Below, piece after piece: positions 1-6,071 of a stretch of DNA of 18,114 bases. Origin of the DNA: Aquificales bacterium (lineage in GTDB: Bacteria; Aquificota; Aquificia; Aquificales; Aquificaceae); assembly GCA_015491275.1 (NCBI GenBank), contig WFWF01000131.1, positions 1 to 18,114 on the forward strand. Direction: 5' to 3'. The notes beneath the pieces were generated by a model that worked only from the letters and a program-made list of their open reading frames with translations, made no database searches and was not told where the DNA came from. The translations under genes and the position numbers were made by a program. Position 1 is the stretch's first letter; every line of letters begins with the position of its first letter.

Positions 1-262
1 CGAAATTCTGATCCAGTTCCGGACAATCTATACCATAAAGCCTGATTATTTCGGTTCGCACCACCTCTTCGGGTGTTGTTTCAGATGAACAAACATTACA
101 TCCCTTAGCTCTACATTTGGAAGACAGGGGTGTCCCGTCACAACACACGGTTGTTCCCCCGGAACAGCAAACACCCCCGTGCCATGAACAACAGCCCCTA
201 CAATCCGCATATACCGTTTGCGCAAAGTAAAAAAGAAGAACACTGATAAGTGTAAAAAGCAT
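1..262 (-). CDS. Secreted Cys-rich protein with start of an SNase-like nuclease domain (partial, runs off left edge)
   Basis: I read this frame directly; it is open from an ATG at 262 through base 1, so the C-terminus is missing. Residues 1-20 form a signal peptide (hydrophobic core, then VYA before D-C). A cysteine-dense block follows, with CRGCC, GGVCC, TVCCDGTPLSSKC and KGCNVC, a pattern I recall from the N-termini of some bacterial thermonuclease-like proteins. Near the edge comes EIIRLYGIDCPELDQ, which matches the 'VRLxGIDxPE..Q' strand of staphylococcal nuclease (SNase) domains. The usual DGDT element before it is not seen, so catalysis is uncertain. The protein probably acts in the periplasm or outside the cell on nucleic acid. 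The start lies 12 bp after the stop of the 274-624 gene, so the two are likely co-transcribed. An overlapping 65-codon ORF at 46-243 in another frame is a shadow. Confidence 0.6.
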   Translation of the reverse strand, partial: MLFTLISVLLFYFAQTVYADCRGCCSWHGGVCCSGGTTVCCDGTPLSSKCRAKGCNVCSSETTPEEVVRTEIIRLYGIDCPELDQNF

Positions 263-273
263 CCCGCTTTCCT

Positions 274-624
274 TTATTGTACTTGCTTGCACTCCGATAT
301 GTCAAAAAATACTCCGTCCTTCACTCCGACAAAGACTCGATCTCCTACTCTCTTAAACGCGGGTTTTTCTATCAACATACCTTTGCATATTATTGGCTTC
401 TTATCCTTCATTATAGACTCGATTCTGGCTTTCTCCTTTTCCTTTGCAATCTCCTTTCTCTTTTCAATAACAACTGTGTTCATAGCGTGATAAACTAAAG
501 CACCTACCACAAGAAAGATAGTAGCCAGCCCGGGATTCACAAGATACATAAGGACGGCAACTACTATAAAACATATTAAAGCCCACAGTGCATATTCTGC
601 TATTAACCACATTACCCATTCCAT
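274..624 (-). CDS. Small two-TM membrane protein with charged cytoplasmic tail, unknown function
   Basis: 116 residues. Two hydrophobic segments (about residues 5-25 and 29-50) form an N-terminal hairpin, followed by a K/E-rich helix (about 54-70) and a short C-terminal domain with several aromatic and glycine residues (VGDRVFVGVKDGVFFDIS). A strong ribosome site (AGGAGGT, 7 nt before the ATG) supports the start at 624. It is the first gene of a leftward unit with the SNase-like gene. Its promoter faces that of parA across the 9-bp repeats, so the partition repressor may control it too. I do not recognise a family; NfeD-like small membrane proteins have a loosely similar layout, but this is not enough for an assignment. 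Confidence 0.6.
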   Translation of the reverse strand: MEWVMWLIAEYALWALICFIVVAVLMYLVNPGLATIFLVVGALVYHAMNTVVIEKRKEIAKEKEKARIESIMKDKKPIICKGMLIEKPAFKRVGDRVFVGVKDGVFFDISECKQVQ

Positions 625-650
625 TGTTTATACCTCCTGACTTGCTTATC

Positions 651-710
651 ATTATAACTCAACTTACTAAACTTAGTAAACTTACTTAACTTTCTTAACT
701 TTGTTATAAT
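651..710. promoter_or_regulatory. Symmetric divergent promoters of parA and the membrane-protein unit
   Basis: A TATAAT lies at 705-710 on the plus strand (parA, AGGAGG at 718-723). A second TATAAT lies at 656-651 on the minus strand, facing the 274-624 gene. Neither has a good -35 box; the -35 zones (around 682-687 plus and 679-674 minus) fall inside the 9-bp repeats. Binding of the RHH partner to the repeats would block or modulate both promoters, which is the known autoregulation style of ParA/RHH loci. The boxes are seen; the regulation is inferred. Confidence 0.5.
661..705. repeat. Five tandem 9-bp repeats upstream of parA (candidate centromere/operator)
   Basis: Units AACTTACTA, AACTTAGTA, AACTTACTT, AACTTTCTT and AACTTTGTT sit head to tail without gaps. 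RHH partition proteins (ParG, omega) bind short direct repeats with this kind of spacing. Related units recur in opposite orientation at 1662-1733 and in mixed form at 1364-1404, so they bracket the par operon. Confidence 0.65.
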
Positions 711-731
711 AAAAAGCAGGAGGTAGGAAAA

Positions 732-1379
732 ATGCAAACAATTGTAGTCGCAAATCAGAAAGGGGGGGTAGGGAAAAGCACTATTGCATGCAATCTTGCC
801 GTAGCATTTGCCTTGGATCAAAAAAGCGTTCTTCTGATTGACGCGGATACTCAGGAAAGCGCGTTGGGATTTAGAGCGGTCCGGGAAAAGGATGACATAA
901 AAGCAATAGCAATTACTAAACCTACAATACATAAAGATATACCAGGTTTCGGCAATTTTGATGTGATCGTGGTTGATGCAGGCGGAAGGGACAGTTCCGT
1001 CTTTAGAAGTGCAATAATGGCTGCTTCTTACGGAATACTGCTCATCCCTACACTACCCAGCGTTTATGACATTTGGGCGACCGAAGACACCTTGAAGGTA
1101 CTTAAAGACGCGAGGGCCTTTGCGGATATTCCTTCATACCTTCTTATCAATCAGGTTATTAGAGCAAACATAGTCAAGGAAGCGGAAGAAAGTCTGAATG
1201 AACTGGCTCAGCAATATGAAGTTGATATACTTAAAACCAGACTATTTTCCCGCGTGGCCTTTAGAAATTCCGTGAAGGAAGGTAAAGGAGTTCTTGAAAT
1301 GAACGACCCCAAGGCAAAGAATGAAATGGCTTCCTTGTACGAAGAAATCAAAGAAAAGTTGCTAAGCTTAGTTAAATAA
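732..1379 (+). CDS. parA: ParA-family partition ATPase
   Basis: 215 residues, a small ParA of type Ib size with no N-terminal HTH extension. A deviant Walker A motif lies at about residues 8-17 (NQKGGVGKST, with the signature lysine). The A' motif LLIDADTQ is near residue 36 and the Walker B-like VIVVDAGG near residue 80. Such ATPases bind DNA non-specifically in the ATP state and move plasmid copies together with a centromere-binding partner. AGGAGG nine bases before the ATG supports the start. The gene is followed after 39 bp by the RHH gene, and both are flanked by 9-bp repeats, which fits a type Ib ParA plus RHH system. The cargo is presumably this element. Confidence 0.9.
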   Translation: MQTIVVANQKGGVGKSTIACNLAVAFALDQKSVLLIDADTQESALGFRAVREKDDIKAIAITKPTIHKDIPGFGNFDVIVVDAGGRDSSVFRSAIMAASYGILLIPTLPSVYDIWATEDTLKVLKDARAFADIPSYLLINQVIRANIVKEAEESLNELAQQYEVDILKTRLFSRVAFRNSVKEGKGVLEMNDPKAKNEMASLYEEIKEKLLSLVK

Positions 1380-1404
1380 CTTAGATTAGTAAGCATACTA
1401 AGTA
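1364..1404. repeat. Par-type 9-bp repeats between parA and its partner gene
   Basis: The stretch covering the end of parA and the gap has units of the same family on both strands (CTTAGTTAA, ATAACTTAG, ATTAGTAAG, CATACTAAG). It would give the RHH protein a third binding region inside the operon. Confidence 0.4.
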
Positions 1405-1418
1405 TGAGGAGGTATGGA

Positions 1419-1646
1419 ATGGCCATTCCCAGAAAGCCCAAAGATGTAGATGAATTTATAAAAACAGCAAAGGTTGAAGAAAAACACTCTCAACCCGAGG
1501 AAAATTATTCGGAAGCCCCCAAAGTTAAAAAATTTTTAATAGAGCTTCCATATGATTTATGGATGAAGCTGAAGATGAAAGCAGTTCAGGAAGGAAGACC
1601 CCTCAAAGATGTTATATTGGACATACTCAAAAAGGAAGCGGAATGA
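1419..1646 (+). CDS. RHH centromere-binding partner of ParA (ParB/ParG-like)
   Basis: 75 residues from the ATG at 1419. This start has GAGGAGGT at 1406-1413, 5 nt upstream; the in-frame ATG at 1404 lies before that site and is less likely. The N-terminus MAIPRKPKDVDEFI is typical of small RHH partners encoded next to ParA, followed by a flexible charged stretch (about 15-40). The C-terminal part (KKFLIELPYDLWMKLKMKAVQEGRPLKDVILDILKK) is read as one beta strand plus two helices, the RHH fold that dimerises and puts the strand into the DNA major groove. Its expected sites are the 9-bp repeats on both sides. It likely stimulates the ParA ATPase through its N-terminal tail and represses the operon; this role is from family knowledge. 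Confidence 0.75.
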   Translation: MAIPRKPKDVDEFIKTAKVEEKHSQPEENYSEAPKVKKFLIELPYDLWMKLKMKAVQEGRPLKDVILDILKKEAE

Positions 1647-1657
1647 GAGACAGCTGT

Positions 1658-1741
1658 AAACTTACTAAGCTTAGTAAATTTAGTAAGTTGAGTAATGTAA
1701 TTTAGTTTAGTTAGTTTAGTAAGTTTAATAAGCTAAGTTAC
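1658..1741. repeat. Downstream par repeats, 9-bp units in inverse orientation
   Basis: A perfect 16-bp palindrome TTACTAAGCTTAGTAA (1662-1677) runs into TTAGTAAAT, TTAGTAAGT, TGAGTAATG, TAATTTAGT, TTAGTTAGT, TTAGTAAGT and TTAATAAGC, each 9 bp. They are the reverse-complement type of the units before parA. This larger cluster is the better candidate for the centromere proper. Confidence 0.6.
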
Positions 1742-1778
1742 AATGCAACATCAAAATCGCGTTGCATTACTTATTTTG
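1742..1778 (+). terminator. Possible terminator after the par operon
   Basis: Perfect 8-bp inverted repeat AATGCAAC / GTTGCATT (1742-1749, 1761-1768) with an 11-nt loop, followed by ACTTATTTT. The T run is short, so termination is plausible but weak. Confidence 0.35.
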
Positions 1779-1859
1779 CCGTTATAGTCTCACAAACAAG
1801 CATAAAAGAACATGCTTTTCTTCTTAAAGCCTAATAACATCAATTTGCAGGGTATAGTC

Positions 1860-2672
1860 ATGGAAGAGGGTAACTACTTTACTGCTTCAAAAAAGTTGAG
1901 TTTAACCGTTACACACGGAGATTCGGAAATTCTTTTCAGAATAGACGGTGGTGAAAGAGTTGAAAGAAAAGTTAGCAAGGTGTTCCTTCCCAATATAGTA
2001 GGGGCCCTTGACCTTCTCGGTCTAGGTCTTTGGACAGGTAGGGAAGTGTGTGACGGAGTTTATTTTGAGAACGGCAAAAAACTCGGATACGTTAGGATAC
2101 GTATTAGGAAGGTTGAAAACGAAAAAATATTTATAGAAATACCTAATTTTGAAGCAGGCGCTATTTCAAAATTCTTATTAAACAAACTAACTAATTATTT
2201 TTTATACAGCTACCTTAACATATATATGAAAGCTGAAAAAGAAGCTAAATATGTAACCCTTAACTTTAAAGTTAGCGACGGGAGAAAGACCGTCATCCTT
2301 GACGCAGATTCGGGGAACAGGTTAACTTCAGCAATCCGAGCCGCTGTCCTCGGAAGACTGACTCATCGCATGAAAATAACAGGAAGAAAAGGATACGTAG
2401 TTATCGGCGACTACTTTAAAACTGAAGATCCAAAACTTCAAAATCAGGTAGATGAGGCCATATCCAAGCTAAGAAAATTCTGTGATAAGGAGGGTATATT
2501 TCCATCACCGTTTATTAGAAAAATCTTGAACGAGAAGAATATATCCTTTAAAACCTACATAACATTCAGGATAGGGGAAGGTTCCCAAAAAGAAGACAGA
2601 GCATATATATTCCTGCCATTGCCCCATGCGTGGGGAATTGCGGAGTGTTTAAACAGACTTATTCCTCAATAA
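1860..2672 (+). CDS. Unrecognised cytoplasmic protein with repeated beta-beta-alpha units
   Basis: 270 residues from the ATG at 1860, which has AGGGT about 8 nt upstream; an in-frame ATG at 1812 has no ribosome site. No signal peptide and no membrane segment are seen. By eye, three regions look alike: two beta-like strands with a charged turn, then a helix (starting near residues 10, 130 and 230; for example SEILFRIDGG and ITFRIGEGSQ lead-ins, each followed by LP plus a helix). Such repeated small domains occur in nucleic-acid binding folds, but I cannot assign a family. It stands alone between the par locus and the end of the CRISPR array, which points at it from the other strand. Role unknown. 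Confidence 0.6.
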   Translation: MEEGNYFTASKKLSLTVTHGDSEILFRIDGGERVERKVSKVFLPNIVGALDLLGLGLWTGREVCDGVYFENGKKLGYVRIRIRKVENEKIFIEIPNFEAGAISKFLLNKLTNYFLYSYLNIYMKAEKEAKYVTLNFKVSDGRKTVILDADSGNRLTSAIRAAVLGRLTHRMKITGRKGYVVIGDYFKTEDPKLQNQVDEAISKLRKFCDKEGIFPSPFIRKILNEKNISFKTYITFRIGEGSQKEDRAYIFLPLPHAWGIAECLNRLIPQ

Positions 2673-2940
2673 TTCATAGCAACACCCCCCACATCCGTAA
2701 CCCCACACCCATTCCTTCCCTACATCTATAATACACCCTCTAATAAAATCAGGAAGGTCATGGAAAGTAATAACCCGTATTTTGCCTGACATCCCAAAGG
2801 ATTAATAACAAATAATTAATAAAAAATAACAAGAATTTAAAAAAATTAATTTTTCTTATAAACAAATTCCGTAAGGAAGTTGGTTGCTTTATTGTGCAGT
2901 TGAAGAACACAACCTGATTGGAATACCGCTTTATAAACAA
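2673..2940. other. Intergenic region between two convergent units
   Basis: No gene is supported. The first part is C-rich on the plus strand (CACCCCCC-like tracts at 2681-2736). The middle (2800-2870) is almost pure A/T. At 2929-2938 stands CTTTATAAAC, identical to one end of the CRISPR repeat, which could be a remnant of an older repeat. The array transcript should end somewhere here on the minus strand; I see no clear terminator hairpin. Confidence 0.4.
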
Positions 2941-3168
2941 GCTATAGGCACTTTATAAACTCTCTGCTAAGATTTCTGCATTCCAACCGGATTCCAGCTT
3001 CAATCCCCCATAGGCACTTTATAAACTTTATAAACTTGCGAAAGGAAATTAGAGAAGGCAAACTAACAAAAGCTTCAATCCCCCATAGGCACTCTATAAA
3101 CCGCTTCGTGCGGATTATAGAGGATTTGGGCCCATGCAGCTTCAATCCCCCATAGGCACTCTATAAAC
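2941..3168 (-). CRISPR. Mini CRISPR array: three full 30-bp repeats, one truncated repeat, three spacers
   Basis: Repeats on the plus strand are at 3139-3168 and 3072-3101 (identical), 2997-3026 (one change, CTTT for CTCT), and 2941-2960 (same 3' half but lacking 10 bases after GCT). Read on the minus strand the repeat begins GTTTATAGAGTGCC and ends GGATTGAAGC, a common CRISPR ending. The spacers are 37, 36 and 36 bp. The middle spacer appears as 45 bp only because 9 bp (TTTATAAAC) next to repeat 2997-3026 are duplicated in tandem. The decayed repeat at the far end and the nuclease gene and tracr-like region at the other end agree on minus-strand transcription, with the leader at the 3169 side. 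No adaptation genes are nearby, so new spacers may depend on another locus or the array may be static. Confidence 0.85.
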
Positions 3169-3294
3169 ACGGTCAGCAACTTCCTTTCAAGCCTGTGCTT
3201 TTCAACCGGTTTACGACGTTGCTACTCAGCTCAAATCTACCTTATTTCCTGTTCACCTCCTATCCTGCAAAATTCCCCAATAGCAGACAGAATT
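3169..3294 (-). promoter_or_regulatory. Leader-like stretch between tracr region and CRISPR array
   Basis: 126 bp without an ORF. It separates the anti-repeat from the first repeat and would hold the leader and any promoter for the precursor crRNA. I found no clean -35/-10 pair, so read-through from the tracr or nuclease gene is also possible. Confidence 0.3.
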
Positions 3295-3466
3295 GTTATA
3301 TATCAATGCCCATAGGGGTGCTCTCCACCCGCCCTGCGCCTCTTTGAGGCTAAAACCCGCATAAGCGGGAGGCGGGATATGGAGCAGGTGGTTGAAGCGC
3401 CACCTGTCCCGGTAGTAGCGACTGTAAATCGTCGCCACACCGGTCCCTGCCCATTAGCGGGCAGGA
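3295..3466 (-). ncRNA. tracrRNA-like structured RNA with two anti-repeats (type V-F style)
   Basis: On the minus strand, starting about 12 nt after the nuclease stop, the following elements occur in order. Hairpin I is CCTGCCC/GGGCAGG (3465-3446). Stem II has about 12 bp with one bulge (3443-3409). Stem III is CAGGTGG/CCACCTG with an 8-nt loop (3406-3385). Element IV is a three-way junction closed by CTCCA plus GGGCGG-type arms (3384-3371 with 3333-3323) and holding two hairpins, CCCGC/GCGGG and GCCTC/GAGGC. Anti-repeat 1 follows at 3318-3295. It can pair with repeat nt 1-22: nt 9-22 pair without a break (three G-U), and nt 1-7 pair around a 1-nt bulge. The loop of stem III contains GCTTCAA (3398-3392), complementary to the last 7 nt of the repeat (anti-repeat 2). 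Cas12f1 guide RNAs are known to use two such repeat:anti-repeat contacts. Exact ends and processing are inferred. Confidence 0.75.
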
Positions 3467-3477
3467 CTTTAATAATC

Positions 3478-5094
3478 TCACCGTTTTAAATATTCAATTG
3501 ACAAAGAGCCATTCAGAAATTTTACAGGATCTCTTATAAATTCTCTATAAAAATTATATTCCCTTCTTTTCAATTTGGCCAATGCCTTCTTCAGGGAAGT
3601 ATTCTCGGGAAGTCCGAGGTATCCGTTTAATTTCTTGCTAATTAACCTTCGCCGCAAACCGCTGAGTATATGGTTTTTCTCCGGCGGAATATCCTTATGA
3701 TCACCACCGAGTGCTTCTATCTGCACCTTCAAATATCTGTTTATTATTTCCTCTATACCTTCGGTTGCAAGGTTCCTCGCCGCAACATAATCCGCATTGG
3801 CTTTGTATCCACAGAATGGGCATGCAAATTTGTCCTTTCCTTGTCTGACCAAGTCCTTCAGAAAGCCTATGTATCCGCACTCCGGACACCTGAGAGAGGT
3901 GCAAGCCGGGTTTACTTTGACTACTTTCACATCTATTTCCTTCAATTTGTTTTCTATGTATGTCTGCAGTTGGGAGTAATTCCACTTCGGGAACATCAAA
4001 GAATTTTTCTTTTCGGGATCCATATGAATTTCCGGCATTACAACCGTATCTACTCCTTCCTTTTCGGCAACCTTCTTAACTATACTTGCTACCGTTTTAT
4101 TCAGAGTTTCCATAAAATTAGATTCATAGTTCCTTATTGACTCAAGCTCTTTAACTACTTGTCTTTTTCTTCTTTTCAAAGATTCATCTCCACCTTCATT
4201 CCTGAGAAGATTGTTTATTTGGTTAAGTTCCCTTACTAGCCTCTTTCTTTTTGTCCATACAGCGTATATTTTCTTTCTCCAATCAAACTGTTCGGATCTC
4301 AACCACTGCGGGGCGAATTCACTGTCTTTTGTTAAATCCCCCCTTGCATGGCTACCGGAGATTGCAAAGTATGCAAGGCACCTCTGTCCCAGATCCACTC
4401 CCATTATTCCGCCCCTCCTTTCCCTTTGCGGTACAGTGATTTTATAACAGAATATGAGATAGGGACCTTTCTTATTTCCTCTTTCTTTGTAACCAAAACC
4501 CACATATGCAAGATCATATTCTCCATCCCTTATCCTTTCAAGAAGCTTTAAATAAGAGTTTTCCTCACATTTTTTTGTCTTGAAATCTTGTACCCACCTA
4601 AGAATTGCATTCTTGAAAAGGGTAAGTTCTATTACAACCCTCGTTCTTTCAGGATTTGCCGTATTCCTAAATTCTATGTTTTTTATAGCTCCGTCTTTAG
4701 CCTGTTTTACTATCGGAATAGTTTTAAGAGCAATTAGCTTTCCTTGAAGCAAATTATTTTTTATGTCCTTCTCAATAAAGTATCTCATAGATGTGATAAA
4801 AGATTTCTTGGGAAATTGGATTGAAATATTTTCCGTCTCAAACTTTACTTCCTTAGGCAACCCTTTGTATATCAGATGAGAAAGATAGGATTTCCGTGTA
4901 AGTCTGAATTTTCCTTCTTCTGTTAACTCCACCAAGCTTCCAACAGTCTTAATAAAGGCAGCCCTTACATATTTAACCGCTTGATTCGCTATATTTCTTA
5001 ATTCCTTTACCGATAATTTCTTTTCCTCTCCGTCTTTAAAGACAAGATACCAATCCCCGCCAGAAAGTCTTAAAACTTTGTAAACCTTTCTCAT
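3478..5094 (-). CDS. cas12f: Cas12f-like (type V, TnpB-derived) RNA-guided DNA nuclease
   Basis: 538 residues, in the size range of compact Cas12f effectors and longer than most TnpB proteins. The N-terminal half (1-225) would hold the wedge and recognition parts. RuvC-I is GVDLG with D234, RuvC-II is VVMPE with E355, and RuvC-III is NADYVAARN with D435, so the nuclease site is complete. A zinc finger between them has CPEC (403-406) and CPFC (425-428). A helix-rich K/R region at 268-320 lies between RuvC-I and II. About 100 residues follow RuvC-III, a longer tail than usual for TnpB. The array and tracr-like RNA downstream on the same strand favour Cas12f over a transposon TnpB; no transposon ends were seen. 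The start ATG has GAGG almost touching it (GTAGAGGTATG), a poor ribosome site, which suggests low expression. MYG1-like gene 54 bp upstream. Expected activity: guide-RNA-directed cutting of invading DNA. Confidence 0.85.
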   Translation of the reverse strand: MRKVYKVLRLSGGDWYLVFKDGEEKKLSVKELRNIANQAVKYVRAAFIKTVGSLVELTEEGKFRLTRKSYLSHLIYKGLPKEVKFETENISIQFPKKSFITSMRYFIEKDIKNNLLQGKLIALKTIPIVKQAKDGAIKNIEFRNTANPERTRVVIELTLFKNAILRWVQDFKTKKCEENSYLKLLERIRDGEYDLAYVGFGYKERGNKKGPYLIFCYKITVPQRERRGGIMGVDLGQRCLAYFAISGSHARGDLTKDSEFAPQWLRSEQFDWRKKIYAVWTKRKRLVRELNQINNLLRNEGGDESLKRRKRQVVKELESIRNYESNFMETLNKTVASIVKKVAEKEGVDTVVMPEIHMDPEKKNSLMFPKWNYSQLQTYIENKLKEIDVKVVKVNPACTSLRCPECGYIGFLKDLVRQGKDKFACPFCGYKANADYVAARNLATEGIEEIINRYLKVQIEALGGDHKDIPPEKNHILSGLRRRLISKKLNGYLGLPENTSLKKALAKLKRREYNFYREFIRDPVKFLNGSLSIEYLKR

Positions 5095-5110
5095 ACCTCT
5101 ACAAAATTTT

Positions 5111-5139
5111 ATATTAGATCAATTTTTTTGAACTTGTAA
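5111..5139 (-). promoter_or_regulatory. Weak candidate promoter for the nuclease gene
   Basis: In the gap between the phosphoesterase stop and the nuclease ATG, the minus strand reads TTACAA, 17 nt, TAATAT. Each box matches sigma-70 consensus only in part. It could give separate expression of nuclease plus tracr region; read-through from upstream is equally possible. Confidence 0.25.
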
Positions 5140-5148
5140 GCTTTTTGC

Positions 5149-6024
5149 TTATCCGCTTGTTAAGAGAAAAAGTATCCAATATATGTCAACTTCCTCTATA
5201 CTCTTTTCCACAACCGCTATAAAACCCGCCTCATGAATAAAAACCTTAGGATAGAGAAAGAAAACCTTTGAAAGATCAAAAAGCCTCGCTTTAGGAGATG
5301 AAGTGTTTTTGATTATAGAGGTGTGTGAAGGGTCAAATGAATTCCTTTCAATGATCAAATCAACCGCAAGCTCCCGAAAAACCTTGTAATGATATGGAGC
5401 AAAGGATTCAAAAGATACGGCTACTTTTACATCGTTTGCCATCAGTATCTCTGCCCTTTCCAGCTTTTGCCTAAAACCCTTTTCTTCATCCGCCATTTTC
5501 TTTTGTGCCTCACGGAGAACACCTTTCTGATCAAGTTCCTTATAAAGAAGTTCTATAAATTCGTTATAGTCTTTGCTTTTTTCCATACAGAAAATAAAAG
5601 AACTTGCTATTTCCTTACCGTGTTTTTCAAGGTCCGACAATAGTATTATCTTTCTTTTCTTATCTAATTCCTCGGAAAGCGGAACATCCACCGTTCTGCT
5701 TGCAAATTTCACGCCGAATCTATCCGCTAAATCTATAAATTTAAGAACTGGGCCCGTTTTATAGATCTCCGGGAATTCATGCCTTAGAACAAGGGTAAGG
5801 GAACACGGAATACTGCCGTCCTGGTGGTGATCATAATTTTTTCTTTCCGGTTCGTACATGCCTCCCACATCCACAAGTATAATCTTCGGGTTCTCCGCGT
5901 ATCTCCCGGGAACTTTTTGAGGATGGACAAACTCTATCTTTGCAGATGGATACTTTTTCTTTAGCAAAGCTATGGCAAAAAAATCGTCAACATGCCTTGG
6001 AGGAAGATGTGAAACTATTTTCAT
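5149..6024 (-). CDS. MYG1/UPF0160-like DHH-type phosphoesterase (predicted nuclease)
   Basis: 291 residues. The N-terminal motifs are those of the MYG1 (UPF0160) branch of the DHH-like superfamily: HVDD at 11-14 (metal-binding HxDD-like), VDVGG at 51-55, YDHHQDGS at 64-71 and FIDLADRFG at about 96-104. In this family, DVGG...YDHHQ...D residues bind two metal ions and hydrolyse phosphodiester bonds; eukaryotic MYG1 is a 3'-5' exonuclease on RNA. The substrate here is unknown. The start is well supported by AGGAGG 7 nt upstream. Its own promoter candidate overlaps the end of the peptidase gene, and the nuclease gene follows 54 bp downstream, so the two may be expressed together. Whether it processes guide RNA or degrades invader nucleic acid is only speculation. 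The middle third (130-200) is helical and charged, and the C-terminus is hydrophobic. Confidence 0.65.
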   Translation of the reverse strand: MKIVSHLPPRHVDDFFAIALLKKKYPSAKIEFVHPQKVPGRYAENPKIILVDVGGMYEPERKNYDHHQDGSIPCSLTLVLRHEFPEIYKTGPVLKFIDLADRFGVKFASRTVDVPLSEELDKKRKIILLSDLEKHGKEIASSFIFCMEKSKDYNEFIELLYKELDQKGVLREAQKKMADEEKGFRQKLERAEILMANDVKVAVSFESFAPYHYKVFRELAVDLIIERNSFDPSHTSIIKNTSSPKARLFDLSKVFFLYPKVFIHEAGFIAVVEKSIEEVDIYWILFLLTSG

Positions 6025-6041
6025 GCTTTGCCTCCTTCACT

Positions 6042-6071
6042 ATTGTAATTTTTACCTAGCAAATTACTCAA
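6042..6071 (-). promoter_or_regulatory. Candidate promoter for the phosphoesterase-nuclease unit
   Basis: Minus strand TTGAGT (6071-6066), 18-nt spacer, TACAAT (6047-6042). It overlaps the stop codon of the peptidase gene and lies before the AGGAGG of the 5149-6024 gene. It would allow phosphoesterase, nuclease and guide RNAs to be expressed apart from the AAA+ operon. Confidence 0.4.

Noticed and set aside
46..243. 65-codon minus-strand ORF at the left edge
   Set aside because: Overlaps the signal-peptide and SNase-like frame (1-262), which has a better start and recognisable motifs; it is a shadow.
3253..3438. 61-codon minus-strand ORF over the tracr region
   Set aside because: No ribosome site, and the sequence is fully explained by nested RNA stems and the anti-repeat.
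3478..5094. The nuclease gene as an IS200/IS605-type TnpB with omega RNA
   Set aside because: No tnpA and no transposon end structures were seen; true spaced repeats and two anti-repeats are present, which a TnpB locus would not have. A TnpB-like origin remains certain at family level.
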